A DNA stretch of 64,000 nt from Candidatus Mycoplasma haematobovis (GTDB lineage: Bacteria; Bacillota_I; Bacilli_A; Mycoplasmatales; Mycoplasmoidaceae): NCBI RefSeq assembly GCF_001645765.1, contig NZ_LWUJ01000011.1, positions 62,001-126,000 on the forward strand, written 5' to 3'. Made by a program: the position numbers and the translations under genes. Of the stretch, positions 32,219 to 43,231 are shown piece after piece; within the stretch, counting starts at the first letter, position 1, and every line of letters begins with the position of its first letter. The notes below the pieces were generated by a model. That model was given only the letters and a program-made list of their open reading frames with translations, was not told where the DNA came from and did no database searches.

Positions 32219-33984
32219 TAATGTCCTAATATCTTCTCAAATATATCAGGCGGTAAACTTACTTTACCAATTTGTCTCATTTTCTTCTTACCTTTCTTTT
32301 GTTGTTCTCAAAGCTTCTTCTTTCTAGTAATATCTCCGCCATAACACTTAGCAGTGACATTCTTCCTTAGTGCTTTTATATTTTCCCTAGAAATAACTTT
32401 GTTATTAATAGCCGCTTGAATAGATATTTCAAATAAGTGTGGCGAGATATGTTCTTTTAATTTCTCTACTATTTGTTTTGCTTTTCTATAGCTCTGAGAA
32501 GTATCAGAAATGAAAGAAAAAGTAGGAGCTATCACACCATTTAAAAGAATATCCACTTTAACTAGTTTATTCTCTCTATAGTCTAATAACTCATAATCCA
32601 TAGAGCCATATCCATGAGTTAGAGTCTTAAGAGCATCATAAAAATCTTGAATTATTTCACTTAAAGGTAAGTCATATTTAAGTACTACTTGCTCATCACT
32701 CAAGTAATCAAGCTCAATATATTGTGCTCTATATTTTTCCATTAGCTCAGTTATCTTTCCTATATATTCTTTAGGGATATTAAGTTGTGCTAATACATAA
32801 GGTTCTTTAATACACTTTATTTTGGTTATTTCTGGCAGGTCAGAAGGAGAAGTTAAATAAATAGAAGTACCGTTAGTTAACTGTACTTCATACTTTACGG
32901 TAGGATTAGTAACAATTACAGAAATACTATATTCTCTAAAGAGTCTTTCTTTAATTATTTCTAAGTGTAATAAGCCTAAGAATCCACATCTATAACCAAA
33001 GCCTAAAGAGGCTGAACTTTCTGGTTGAAATACAAAAGAACCATCAGAAAGAGATAGCTTCTCTATAGCCTGTTTAAATACATTCTGTTTTTCGCTCTCC
33101 ACTGCAAAGAATGAAGAATATACCATAGGCAATATTTCTTCATATCCTTCGCAAGCTACTTCGCAAGGAGCATTAGCTAAAGTAATAGTATCTCCTACTT
33201 TAATTTCCTTTAAATTCTTAATATTTGCATTAACCCAACCTACTTCCCCGCACTTTAATTCTTGAACTGTTACTAATTTAGGTAATTTAATACCTAATTC
33301 AATAACGTCTGCTACTTTACCAGTCTGAATAAATAATATTTTGTCTCCTTTCTTTAAAGAACCATCAAATATTCTTATGAATACTATTGCGCCTTTAAAG
33401 GGATCATAATAAGAATCAAATATTAGGGCTTTAAGAGGCTTATTACTTAAAGGTGCAGAAGGTATTTGTTTGGTTATTTCTTCAAGAAGAATATCTGTAC
33501 CTAGTCCTGTTTTTGCTGAAATATGAATGGCCTTAGTAGGATCCATTCCTAATTTATTCTTAATTTGAGCATTAACACTCTCTAAATCAATAGAGGGCAT
33601 ATCTATCTTATTAATAGCTACTATTATTTTCAAATTAGCTTCTTTAGCTAAGAAAAAATTAGAAATAGTTTGGGCCTGTATCCCTTTGGAAGCATCTATT
33701 ACTAAGATAGCTCCTTCGCAGGCAGATAAACTTCTTGAAACTTCATAACTAAAGTCTGCATGGCCTGGAGTATCAATTAAATTTAACTGAATATCTTTAT
33801 GAATAAGTCTTACAGCATTTAACTTAATTGTTATTCCTCTCTCTCTTTCGAGTTCCATTGAATCCAGAATTTGAGGTTTCATCTCTCTTTCTGGAACAGC
33901 AGAAGTAAGTTCAATAAGTCTGTCAGAAAGAGTTGATTTACCGTGATCAATATGGGCAATTATGCAAAAATTCTTAATCCCCAT
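32218..33984 (-). CDS. lepA: Elongation factor 4 (LepA)
   Basis: A 588-residue translational GTPase that back-translocates stalled ribosomes. Seen: G1 AHIDHGKST near residue 9, G2 ERERGITIK near residue 46, G3 DTPGHADFS near residue 73, G4 NKIDMP near residue 127, the elongation-factor G-like domains with GFRCGFLGLLHLEI-type sequence near residue 335, and the LepA-specific C-terminus containing YGGDITRKKKL. One UGA-Trp lies near residue 559. The ATG at 33982-33984 gives the standard start MGIKNFCIIAHIDHG. Confidence 0.96.
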
Positions 33985-34404
33985 CTATTCCATATCTAAT
34001 GGAACTAATTGTTGCCTATCCATTTCCACTTTAATACTCTTAGAAATATCTTTACATTCAACAGAACAGAAAGTAAGAGAGATTAATTTCTCATCTATCT
34101 CTAAACCTATTCCTCCAGACTTCTCTAAAGCCTCTCTATTCAATAAAGGTTTAAATTTAACTCAAATCTTGCAATTACTTTGAGTACTCTTTACTTTAGC
34201 TATATTCTTTACTCCCCCAGTACCCTCTAATATTTTTTCTAAAGCATGAATACAATTCTTACTTACTATTTCAGTGTATTCAGCTTTAGCTCTTTTCCTA
34301 CTTAAATAGAAAGCGACTACTTTAATTTTCTTTAGAGAATAAATTATTCTTAATTTAATAGTTCTTAGTTTTCGAACTAAAGTACGCTGAAAACGACTAA
34401 TCAT
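33985..34404 (-). CDS. PTS EIIB-like small protein
   Basis: A 139-residue protein. A basic N-terminal 50 residues is followed by a domain whose order matches the glucose-type EIIB fold: ALEKILEGTGGVKNI, then QSNCKIWVKF with a Cys at the position of the phosphorylated cysteine (usual context xxCxTRLR), then GIGIEIDEKLISLTF. A stand-alone EIIB-like protein next to NAD kinase is also known in M. genitalium, from memory (MG128-MG129). The normally conserved Thr-Arg after Cys is Lys-Ile, so phosphotransfer activity is uncertain. It follows the NAD kinase stop with a one-base overlap. Confidence 0.6.
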
Positions 34405-35098
34405 TAGAGCAAAATATGCTTTAGTTTAGTAATATAGCTTTCTAAAGAGTCAAATAAACAATATTGAGAGCTAGATTTTATTAGACGTATATTTAAATTT
34501 CCTTTTAAAGAAGTGCTAATGCCATCAATATAGCAAGAATACTCTTTATTAATTGCTAGCTTAACTAAATAATTATTAGGCAATACTAAAGGACTTCTTA
34601 AACTATTTGAACTTTGAGGAGCTATCTCTCTCATAGTTCAAACATTACTTTCTGGAAAAAGTATAGCCCCTCCGGCTGATTTATTATGGGCAGTACTTCC
34701 TGCTTGAGTAGAAAATAATAATGCTGTACCTCTAAAGTTCTCTAAATGAATATTATTCAAATATATTTCAGTATTTAATAAAGGAGTGCCTGAAATATAG
34801 AGTTCATTCAAAGCTATTAAATTACTATTAATTTCAATTAAATCTAGAGGTTTGAATATTAAATTATTTAACTCTTTAAGCTTTTCAAGGGGGTGGGGAA
34901 AGAATGATTGTTTATCTTGCCTAAAACCAATTATTTTTTTATTTTCAAAAGCATATTCTTTGGCATAGTGTAAGAAACTACCATCCCCTCCTAGAATGAA
35001 TAAATATTCAAAATCATTTTCTGAATATTCATGTTTTGAAAGTAATTCTTTAAGTTCAGAAAAAAAAAATTAGAAAATGAAACTATTTTGTACTTCAT
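34404..35098 (-). CDS. nadK: NAD kinase, frame interrupted at a run of ten T
   Basis: ATP-dependent phosphorylation of NAD to NADP. Seen: FILGGDGSFLHYAKEY, the substrate motif ALNELYISG, GSTAHNKSAGGAILFP and RSPLVLPN, all in one frame ending at the TAA 34404-34406. The expected ATG (35096-35098), directly after the tdk stop, opens the frame MKYKIVSFSNFFF, which is one base out of phase with the rest. The join lies in ten consecutive T (10 A on plus, 35060-35069); eleven T would restore one continuous reading frame of about 231 residues. Possibilities are transcriptional slippage, phase variation, sequencing error or early decay. The rest of the gene is intact, which argues against long-standing loss. 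Confidence 0.85.
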
Positions 35099-35701
35099 TT
35101 ACTCATCATTTTCTCGCTTAAATTTAGCATAATAACACTTTAAACAAAGCACTTCATAAATGTCTCCATCTCCTATTTTGATATTATTCTTGGCAAAATT
35201 AGGATCATTATCCCTTAAAGAGCTCCTAGTAGCCACTGAATAACACTGCTCACAAACAGCAGTCATCTTTAATACTTTTGTTGAAATAGACAGTAATTCT
35301 CCCATAGGTCCAAAAGGCTTTGATTTAGCGTCTAAATCTAAGCCTGAAAGAATGAAACTAATACCTAATGAATTTAAATAAATAACTAATTCAACTAAAG
35401 ACTTATCAAAAAATTGCGCTTCATCAATAACTATATAGAATGGAGTTTTTATTTTTTTTATATCTAAATGAGTGAGAATATCAGAGGGTTTTTTGGAATC
35501 TATCTCAATAGCTTCTTCTGAATGATTATTCATATACCTAGAAACCACTTTTCCAAAGCTCCTAGAGTCAACACTAGGTTTAAATAATAGAAAAGGAATT
35601 TGAGAATATCTAAGCTTATCTATTTGTACTAAGAGCTCTTTACTCTTTCCAGATTTCATAGGCCCACAAATAACCACTATTTGGGAATTAAAGTATGACA
35701 C
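35099..35701 (-). CDS. tdk: Thymidine kinase (type II)
   Basis: A 200-residue salvage kinase converting thymidine to dTMP. Seen: Walker A GPMKSGKSKEL near residue 13, Walker B-like VIDEAQFFD near residue 92, GLDLDAKSKPFGP near residue 119, and a zinc-binding lasso with the pairs CEQC (near 151) and CLKC (near 188). It starts at a GTG (35699-35701) three bases from the ychF stop and ends exactly at the NAD kinase ATG. Confidence 0.95.
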   Translation of the reverse strand: MSYFNSQIVVICGPMKSGKSKELLVQIDKLRYSQIPFLLFKPSVDSRSFGKVVSRYMNNHSEEAIEIDSKKPSDILTHLDIKKIKTPFYIVIDEAQFFDKSLVELVIYLNSLGISFILSGLDLDAKSKPFGPMGELLSISTKVLKMTAVCEQCYSVATRSSLRDNDPNFAKNNIKIGDGDIYEVLCLKCYYAKFKRENDE

Positions 35702-35703
35702 CT

Positions 35704-36768
35704 TTAAACGTTAAACTCGAATTCGACGATATCTCCGTCTTGCATTAAATACTTTTTTCCCTCTAGTGAAACCTTTCCTTTTTGTTTAAGAATTTTCAGA
35801 TCTCCACACTTTAAGAAGTCCTCATATTTTATTACTTTTGCTTTTATGAATCCTCTCTCTATATCTGAATGAATAAGGCCTGCACACTGAGGTGCATAAG
35901 AATTTTCTTTAAATGTTCAAGACCTAACTTCTTTTTTTCCAACAGTAAAAAAAGTCTTTAATTTAAGTGCTCTAAAAGCTAAAGAAATAAGATCATCTAA
36001 ACAACTCTTATTTTCTCTTAAATTCTCAAGAAATTCTTTTTGTTCTTCTTCTGATAATTCACTAATTTCATTCTCTAATTTAATATTTAGTTCTAAATAA
36101 GAAGCATTAATATTGCTGGCATATTCCTTTATTTTCTCTAAATACTTCTTAGAATTCTCACTATCATCAGTATTAGCTAAGAGTATTATTGATTTTGAAG
36201 TTAAAAAAGAATAAATTTTTAACTCTTCTTTTTCTTCTTCAGATAAATTCAAATTCTTAACTAATTTATTATTCTCTAAATGCTCCTTAATTCTCTTTAA
36301 TAAAGTTATTTTGCTATCATTACTCTTTAGTTTTCTTAGAATATTATCTACCATCTCTAAGTCAGCATAAATAAGTTCACACAGTACTATTTCTGCTTCA
36401 AATATAGGATCTGTAGTATTATTAACACTTAATACAGAAGGATCATCAAATGCTCTAACTACTAAACAAATGGCATTAACGCTTCGAATATGTTCAAGAA
36501 ATTTATTTCCAAGTCCTTCGCCCTTAGAAGCACCTTTAACTAATCCAGCAATATCTAAAAATTTAACTATGGAATATGTAGTAACTTCAGGATTTACCAC
36601 TTTAGAAATATATGTTACTCGTGGATCTAAGAGCTTAACAATACCTAAATTAGGCTCTATTGTGGCAAAAGGACGATTTTCTACTAATGCATTTCCTTTT
36701 GTTAAAGCATTAAATAAAGATGATTTACCAACATTAGGTAAACCAACTATGCCTATAACTAAAGACAT
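35704..36768 (-). CDS. ychF: Ribosome-binding GTPase/ATPase YchF
   Basis: A 354-residue Obg-family P-loop protein. Seen: G1 GLPNVGKSSLFNALT near residue 8, G3 DIAGLVKGASKGEGLGN near residue 72, the helical domain, and a C-terminal TGS domain ending LMQDGDIVEFEFNV, the hallmark tail. One UGA-Trp is read before the TGS region. It is divergent from trpS with only four bases between start codons, so promoters for both must lie within the opposite genes or transcripts are leaderless. Confidence 0.95.
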
Positions 36769-36772
36769 TTAA

Positions 36773-37780
36773 ATGAAAAAACCTATTCTTATTTCGGGAA
36801 TACAGCCCACTAATAGATTAACTTTAGGAAATTATTTAGGAGCAATTAAGAAAATAATAAAGCTTCAGAAAGAATATGAATGTTTACTATTTGTAGCCGA
36901 TCTTCATTCTATTACTATTCCTTTAAGCCATCATAAATTTAATTATCAAGAACTTAAAGAATTTAAATGAAAAGTAGTTGAAATGTATGTAGCTTGTGGA
37001 ATAGATTTAAATAGCACAAGAATATTCATACAATCAGAAATTAAAGAACATTTAGAGCTCTTCTACTTCTTAATAACTCATTCTTTTTTAGGAGAGCTAA
37101 AGAGAATGACTCAATACAAACACTTATCTCAGCAATTTAAAGAGCCTAATGGTACTGAGGCCGCTCTTATGGGAATATTACTATATCCAGTACTTATGGC
37201 AGCGGATATCTTAATTTATGATTCAGAATATGTCTCTATAGGAGAAGATCAAACACAACACTTAGAACTTACTATAGATATAGCTGAAAGAATTAATGAA
37301 AGATACAAAAAGAAGTTATTTACTCTTCCAAAAAGCTTAGGAGATAAGAAAGGATTACGAATAAGGGATTTACAAGATCCTACCAAGAAAATGTCTAAGA
37401 CTAGCAAGTCTTATGAAGGTGTTATTTTTATGGATGATAGTCTTGAGGATATTAAATCAAAAATAATGAAAGCCAAAACTGATTCAATAGGAAAAATTTC
37501 TTTAGATAGAGAAAATCAAACAGGAGTAGTTAATTTACTAGAGATATATGCTTCCATTAAAGATATAGAATTAAACGAAGCATATGAGTTATTTAAAGAT
37601 AAGAATTACAAAGAACTTAAAGAGGGAGTGGCAGAAGTAGTAGTTCAAGAAATAGCATTAATTCAAGAAAAACATAAAGCCATTAATAGAGCAGAGTTAG
37701 AGAAAGTTATTCAAGAAAATAATGATTATTGTCGAAAGCTTACTAAAGCTAAACTAAGCTACATTTATGAAAACATCTAG
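36773..37780 (+). CDS. trpS: Tryptophanyl-tRNA synthetase
   Basis: A 335-residue class I synthetase with one UGA-Trp at 36968. Seen: the HIGH-type motif in LTLGNYLGA near residue 16, MAADILIYDSEYVSIGEDQTQHLE near residue 141, and KMSKTSKS near residue 205. It charges tRNA-Trp, which in this genetic code must read both UGG and UGA. The ATG at 36773 is four bases from the divergent ychF start. Confidence 0.95.
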
Positions 37781-39362
37781 AGAGATTTATGAAGAGTGAA
37801 AAAATTCAAGTATCTTAACTGATACTGAAAAAGAAGAATTAGAGAGGTGTAGTGAAGAAGAAATTGAGAAGTATTTTAGTTATGAACCATTTAAATTTAG
37901 TACTGCTGGCATAAGAAGAGAGACAGGAATAGCTCCTCAGAAATTAAATAAATATAGCTATAGATTGTTGGCTGTTGGATATGCGAAGTATTTAAAGAGT
38001 AAATCAGAAAGTCCTAGTGCTATAGTAGGTCATGATAATAGAGAGAATGGTATTTATTACTCTGTAATAGTAGCTAGTGTTCTAAGAAACTTTAATATTA
38101 AAGTTTATTTAACTCCTCATAATGTACATATTCCTACTCCAGTACTCTCTTATTACATAAGAAAGTTAGGGCTTACAGGAGGGATAAATATCTCTGCTTC
38201 TCATAATCCCCCTAATTACAATGGCTTTAAGACTTACAATTATTCTGGATGTCAAACTAATATTCAAGAAGAGGAAATAATAAAGAATAATATACCGTGC
38301 ATTTCAAATATCTTTAAATTGGATTTAGAGGACAGAAGTGACTTTGAGTATTTACCTGAAAGCTTTATGGTTGATTATTTCAAAGAAATTATTACTAAAT
38401 TACCTCATGTTGGAGAGTATCTAAATCACAAAACTAAAGTACTCTTTAGTAGTCATCATGGTACTTCTTCTTACCATATGCTAAAGCTAGCTAATATGCT
38501 AGGTTTTGAGAACTTCATGGAATATGCTCCCGAATGTAATGTAACTTATAAATTAAATAAAGGAGAGATAGCTAATCCTGAAGAAAAGGAATCATTTAAA
38601 GCAATGATTGAATATGCTAATGAGAATGATATTAATTATGTATGTGCTCATGATCCAGATGGGGATAGAGTAGCAATAGTTGAAAAACAGAAAGATGGGA
38701 GTTGGTATTACTTTAATGGAAATGAAATTGGAGTAATATTAGCTTATTTTAAGCTTAGTACTACTAAATTTGATAATCCTTACATAGTTAGTACTAATGT
38801 AACCAGTGACTTTATTAGTAGAATCTTTCCTGAAGTTCCTGTCTATACTACTTTAACTGGCTTTAAGAATATTTCAAAAATAGTTGAAGAAAAACAACAA
38901 GAAGGAAAAGATTTAATAATAGCTTTTGAAGAAGCAATAGGCATATTACTATTACCTGATTTTAGAGAGAAAGATGGCTATCAACAATTAGCTTACATTT
39001 TAAGGATATTAGCATCCTTAAAACAAGGGGGTCTCAAAGATGTATTAGATTATTTAAGAACTAAATATGGTTATTGGAAAGCATTTACTGAATTTTATAG
39101 AGTTAATAATCATGAAGAGTATATTAAAGTGTTTTCTGAGACTAAAGTAAGTGAGATATGTTCATATGAATGTGAGAATATTGAGTTAAAGGATGAAATA
39201 TTAGCTTGGTATTTTAAGAAAGGGGGGTGAATTAAATTTAGAGCTTCTGGGACTGAGCCTAAATTTAAGATTTATTACAACTTGTATGGAGAGAACGAAG
39301 AGTGAGTTAATGGGCAGATTAATAAATTAAAGAAATACTTTAAGAATATATTTAAAATTTAA
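37767..39362 (+). CDS. Phosphoglucomutase/phosphomannomutase
   Basis: A 531-residue alpha-D-phosphohexomutase. Seen: FSTAGIRRETG near residue 40, the phosphoserine loop ISASHNPPNYNG near residue 143, the metal-binding DPDGDR near residue 297, the sugar-binding FEEAIG near residue 390, and the phosphate-binding RASGTEPKFKIY near residue 491. Three UGA codons are read as Trp, near residues 11, 488 and 512. It starts at the ATG 37767, overlapping trpS by 14 nt. Glucose versus mannose preference cannot be told. Confidence 0.93.
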
Positions 39363-39364
39363 CT

Positions 39365-39445
39365 GCTATCTCAGCAATCAATTTCGAACCAAGTCAGGTT
39401 AGAAATAAAGCAGCTTTAAGAAAGGGTTTGTGTGAGGTAGCTTTT
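39365..39445 (+). ncRNA. ffs: 4.5S signal recognition particle RNA
   Basis: The interval between the hexomutase stop and ptsH contains the conserved SRP54-binding hairpin sequence AAGTCAGGTTAGAAATAAAG followed by CAGC, on the plus strand. The ends GCTATCTC (39365-39372) and GAGGTAGC (39434-39441) are fully complementary, closing an RNA of about 77 nt, followed by TTTTATATTTTTT that can act as a terminator. In bacteria this RNA pairs with Ffh to target membrane proteins. Its 3' T-run overlaps the end of the convergent ptsH gene. Confidence 0.88.
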
Positions 39446-39704
39446 ATATTTTTTCTCTATCTAAAATTGCAGGTAGTTCATTTAAAACTTTTTCTTCATC
39501 CTCTCCTTCAATAACAAATTCAACTTGAGATTGATATTGTAGTCCTAATGCCATTAAATTAATTAAAGATTTAGCATTAGCTTCTTTTTCTCCAAACTTG
39601 ATAGTCACTTTAGACTTATAAGCGTTAAGAGCTTGCACTAATTTGTTAGCAGGTCTTGCATGAATGCCTACCTTGTCTTGAACTGTGTAAGTAAAACTTT
39701 TCAT
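39444..39704 (-). CDS. ptsH: Phosphocarrier protein HPr
   Basis: An 86-residue PTS phosphocarrier. Seen: GIHARPANKL with the EI-phosphorylated His at residue 15, and the conserved NAKSLINLMALG around residues 43-54 with the regulatory Ser at residue 46. HPr passes phosphate from EI to EIIA proteins such as the crr-type protein at 61887-62417. Divergent from the membrane protein at 39721, with only 16 nt between starts. Confidence 0.96.
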   Translation of the reverse strand: MKSFTYTVQDKVGIHARPANKLVQALNAYKSKVTIKFGEKEANAKSLINLMALGLQYQSQVEFVIEGEDEEKVLNELPAILDREKI

Positions 39705-39720
39705 AATACTTAAATATTAT

Positions 39721-40581
39721 ATGAATAAAGAATGAATCCTTATAAACATAAAGCAAAATTTCCTACTAGAAAAATACAAAACTTTAACTAATTTAAAGAA
39801 ATTAGGAATAGCTTTTTCATTCTCTAATATCTTTACTTGTACTGTATTTTACTTATGATTCATACTTCATAGTAATGACACATATGTAAGTGCTATTACT
39901 TATTTATTAATTCTCCAAATAATTATTCATTTTTACTTAGCTTTCTTATTCCTTAATTGATCTCTACCATATGAAGGAGCTAAATGAATAATGTGAGCAT
40001 GGCTCACAGTAATATTTGTTTCTCCTTTAGGGATAGTATTATTATTTATGTGCAAAAATCCTGATTTATGGAATTATCCAGAAGAAACACTTACTAAAGA
40101 AACTAATAAATCATTATTACACTCATTTGGTAATTCATGTGTAGATCTTTCAAAGAATTTAACTTCATCTATGGAATATTTACTGAAGAGATTTCCAAAT
40201 GAAACTCAGAAATTATTAGATGATTTATGAAATATTACTCCAGAAGAAGTAACTTCCCTTGATAACAAAAGCCAATTTTTATTAATGGCTTTATCTGAAG
40301 CTTTGAGGCAAAACAAAAAGAAAAATACTTTCAAAGATATAGTCTTTAATCCTCATTGATATGACCATAGACATTTTGATTTTGCTCTTAAAGATCCAAG
40401 AACTGAATTTATGGTAGTTAAACATAAATACTTATTAGCTTTTGTGGTATTAGATGAATTTAATAATTATCAAAAAATATTGGATGGAAAGAAGGAAATT
40501 AAAGGTAATTTAAAGTTTTCTCCAGCTAAGATAATATGCTTACACTGGGGTAAAGGATACAAGGTGTATGTTAATGCTTAA
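39721..40581 (+). CDS. Hypothetical membrane protein
   Basis: A 286-residue protein starting at the ATG 39721, open through at least seven UGA-Trp codons. The first 115 residues carry three hydrophobic segments (for example IAFSFSNIFTCTVFYLWFIL and IIIHFYLAFLFLNW). The remainder is soluble and mixed, with NPHWYDHRHFDFALKDPRTEF near residue 212, a His/aromatic patch. No known family is recognised. It precedes upp by 18 nt on the same strand. Confidence 0.75.
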
Positions 40582-40599
40582 TTTCGTTATAATTAAAAT

Positions 40600-41223
40600 G
40601 TGTTTTTTGTCCTAGATAGCTCTTTATCCAAACATATTATTTCAAAATTAAGAGATAGAGAAACTAATTCAAGAGAATTTACTGAAAATATTAAGAGAAT
40701 TGCTTGTTTATTAGTTAATGAAGCTTTAAAGGATTTTGAGCTCAAAGAGGTGAGTATAGAGACTCCCATTGCTCCTTGTGTAACTAAAGTGCTTAAAGAT
40801 ACATTTACTATAGTACCAATATTAAGAGCAGGACTTCCTATGGCTGAAGCGGTACACTGAATATTAGATCAATCAAAAATTGGACATATTGGTCTATATA
40901 GAGATCCAGAAACAGTAAAACCTATTGAATATTATTTGAAGATGCCTTTAACTATTGAAGGTAGTCAAGTAATTATTTGCGATCCTATATTAGCTACGGG
41001 AAGATCAATTAGTAAAGCTGTTGATTTAATTAAATCAAAATATAAAGTAGCATCTATTACTATATTGTCAATAATAGCTTCTGAAGAAGGAATTAAAAAT
41101 ATTAATACTGAACATCCTGAAATAAAAGTATATGTAGGAGTTGTAGATAAAGAATTGAATGATCATGCATATATAGTTCCAGGAGTAGGTGATGCAGGAG
41201 ATAGAATATTTGGTACAAAATAA
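40600..41223 (+). CDS. upp: Uracil phosphoribosyltransferase
   Basis: A 207-residue salvage enzyme making UMP from uracil and PRPP. Seen: PILRAGLPMAEAV near residue 74, the PRPP loop IICDPILATGRS near residue 125, and the C-terminal uracil-binding PGVGDAGDRIFGT. One UGA-Trp occurs at 40858. The start is the GTG at 40600, since the nearby ATG at 40598 is out of frame and an in-frame stop lies at 40594. Confidence 0.95.
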
Positions 41224-41425
41224 ATTATTAAAGGGGGATTGAGGTAAAGAAGAGAGAAGTATATTCTTAGGATTAAAGGATATTAAAGCTTTCTTAGATT
41301 GTTTAATTATTAATACAACTAATTGAAAAATAAAGAATAAAGTAATTGAATTAAGAGAAAGAGATAATTACTATTTTGATTCTAAATTATTGCTCTTATT
41401 TATTGAGGCTATTTACGGAATCTAA
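41210..41425 (+). CDS. Small hypothetical protein downstream of upp
   Basis: A 71-residue frame from a TTG at 41210 (14 nt inside upp) to the TAA at 41423-41425, with two UGA codons as Trp. It has a hydrophobic/helical composition with GLKDIKAFLDCLII and [11 protein letters not shown], not a clear membrane helix. Its 3' 30 nt overlap the end of the convergent mnmG. It is unrecognised and may not be expressed; the lack of another gene in this interval and the uninterrupted frame are its only support. Confidence 0.4.
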
Positions 41426-43231
41426 ATAAGCTTTAATTCAAAAGATATCATTAATATTTATTCCTGATATTTTCAGAGCATCATTTATTGTTATTGGCCT
41501 TTCATTATTTAGTTTTTCTATAGCTTCAAGAGATAAATTCTGTATTTCTTTGTAATCTTTTATTTTGAGAAGTGAAAGCCTCTTTCACTTCTCTAATTTA
41601 TTAATTCTTGTTTCTTGAGCTTTAATATAACCTTCGTATTTAACTCTAATCATTAACTTCTCCTCATTCTCTATACTTAACTCTCTTAGATTTAATAAGT
41701 CTTTAAGTTTAGAATATTTAGTGGTGTCTCCTGATAATCAAGAAAAGAGAGTTAAATTACCTTCTCCTAATTTGTATTTGGCAGCATAAGAAGATTTAAG
41801 TAACTCTATATTGAAAGCTATATCTTCTTGTGCTTTAATAAAAGAATCATATACTTCTTGTTCTATTAAACCTAATTCATATCCTTTCTTTAATAATCTC
41901 TCATCGGCATTATCATTTCTCAAGAATAATCTATGTTCCGCTCTTGAAGTAAGAAGTCTATAGGGTTCTGTAACTCCTCTAGTAGTTAAATCATCTATTA
42001 ATACACCTATATATGCTTCATCTCTTCTTAGAATAAAGGGTTCTTTATTTAATGCTTTAAGAGCAGCATTTATTCCTGCAATAAGTCCTTGAGCTGCTGC
42101 TTCTTCATAGCCAGAAGTACCATTAATTTGACCAGCAAAAAATAAATTCTTTATTTTCTTAGTTTCAAGTGTCTTATGTAGCTGTATAGGGTCAATAGCA
42201 TCATAAACTATAGCATATGCATAACTCTTAATTCTTGCATTCTCTAGTCCTTTAATAGTCTTTAGTAGTTGTTCTTGGAGTTCTTTATTTAAAGAAGTAG
42301 AGAGACCTGATAAGTAGTAATAGTCATAATTTCTTGCTACTGGTTCTACAAATATATAGTGTTTTTCTCGATTAGGAAACTTCATATATTTATCCTCTAT
42401 ACTAGGACAATAACGAGGGCCTTTACCACATACAGTACCATTGTAAGTACCACATTCCTTAATATTAGCTAGCATAAATTCTTTAGTTGATTGAGTAGTT
42501 TCAGTTAAGTAGCAATAGAGTTGTTCTTGAAGTGGTAATTTCTTAGGTTTCCTAAAGGAGAAAGAGATATTCTCATTATTACTCTCATCTCTTTCCATTA
42601 ATGAGAAATTAATAGAGTCTTTGTAAACTCTAGGGGGTGTACCTGTTTTAAGTCTTATTAATTTAAGTCCTAGCGCTTTAAGAGCATCAGATAAGTAATT
42701 ACTAGAGGGGTTTCCATCAGGACCAGAAATAGCATATCTTTTCTCTCTATATAGTTCAGACTTTAAATAAGTGCCTGTAGTTATTATTACTGTTTTAAAT
42801 GCATACTCTTCTTCTCTAGTTCTTAGTCCTACTATTTCATTCTCTTTATTAATTAATTCAATTACTTCTTCTGTAATTAGTTCAATATTAGGATTATTCT
42901 TAATTTCATTGAGAAATCAAGAATGAAATGTTTCTTTATCTATTTGAGCTCTGTAAGCCCAAACACCAGGTCCTTTTGAATAATTTAATTTCTTAATTTG
43001 AATCTTATTGGCATCAGCTGCTATTGCTTGTATTCCTCCTAATGCATCTATTTCTCTAGTAACTACTCCTTTAGCAGGCCCCCCTATAGAGGGATTGCAA
43101 GGTAAATTAGCAATACTAGCTTCATTTAAATTGAATAAAGCTACCTTTAAATTAAATTTACTAACAATAAAAGCGGCCTCTAATCCTGCGTGGCCTGCAC
43201 CAATAACAGCCACATCATATTTATTATTCAT
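41396..43231 (-). CDS. mnmG: tRNA uridine-34 modification enzyme MnmG
   Basis: A 611-residue FAD protein acting with MnmE to install the cmnm5/nm5 group at U34. Seen: dinucleotide-binding [10 protein letters not shown] near residue 11, [12 protein letters not shown] near residue 45, the second signature [11 protein letters not shown] near residue 271, [17 protein letters not shown] near residue 363, and the C-terminal helical MnmE-interacting domain. Several UGA codons are read as Trp. The ATG at 43229-43231 overlaps the topA stop by 8 nt. Confidence 0.95.

Noticed and set aside
36470-36772. A 100-residue plus-strand frame opposite ychF
   Set aside because: It is antisense to well-conserved ychF GTPase motifs and has no recognisable protein features.
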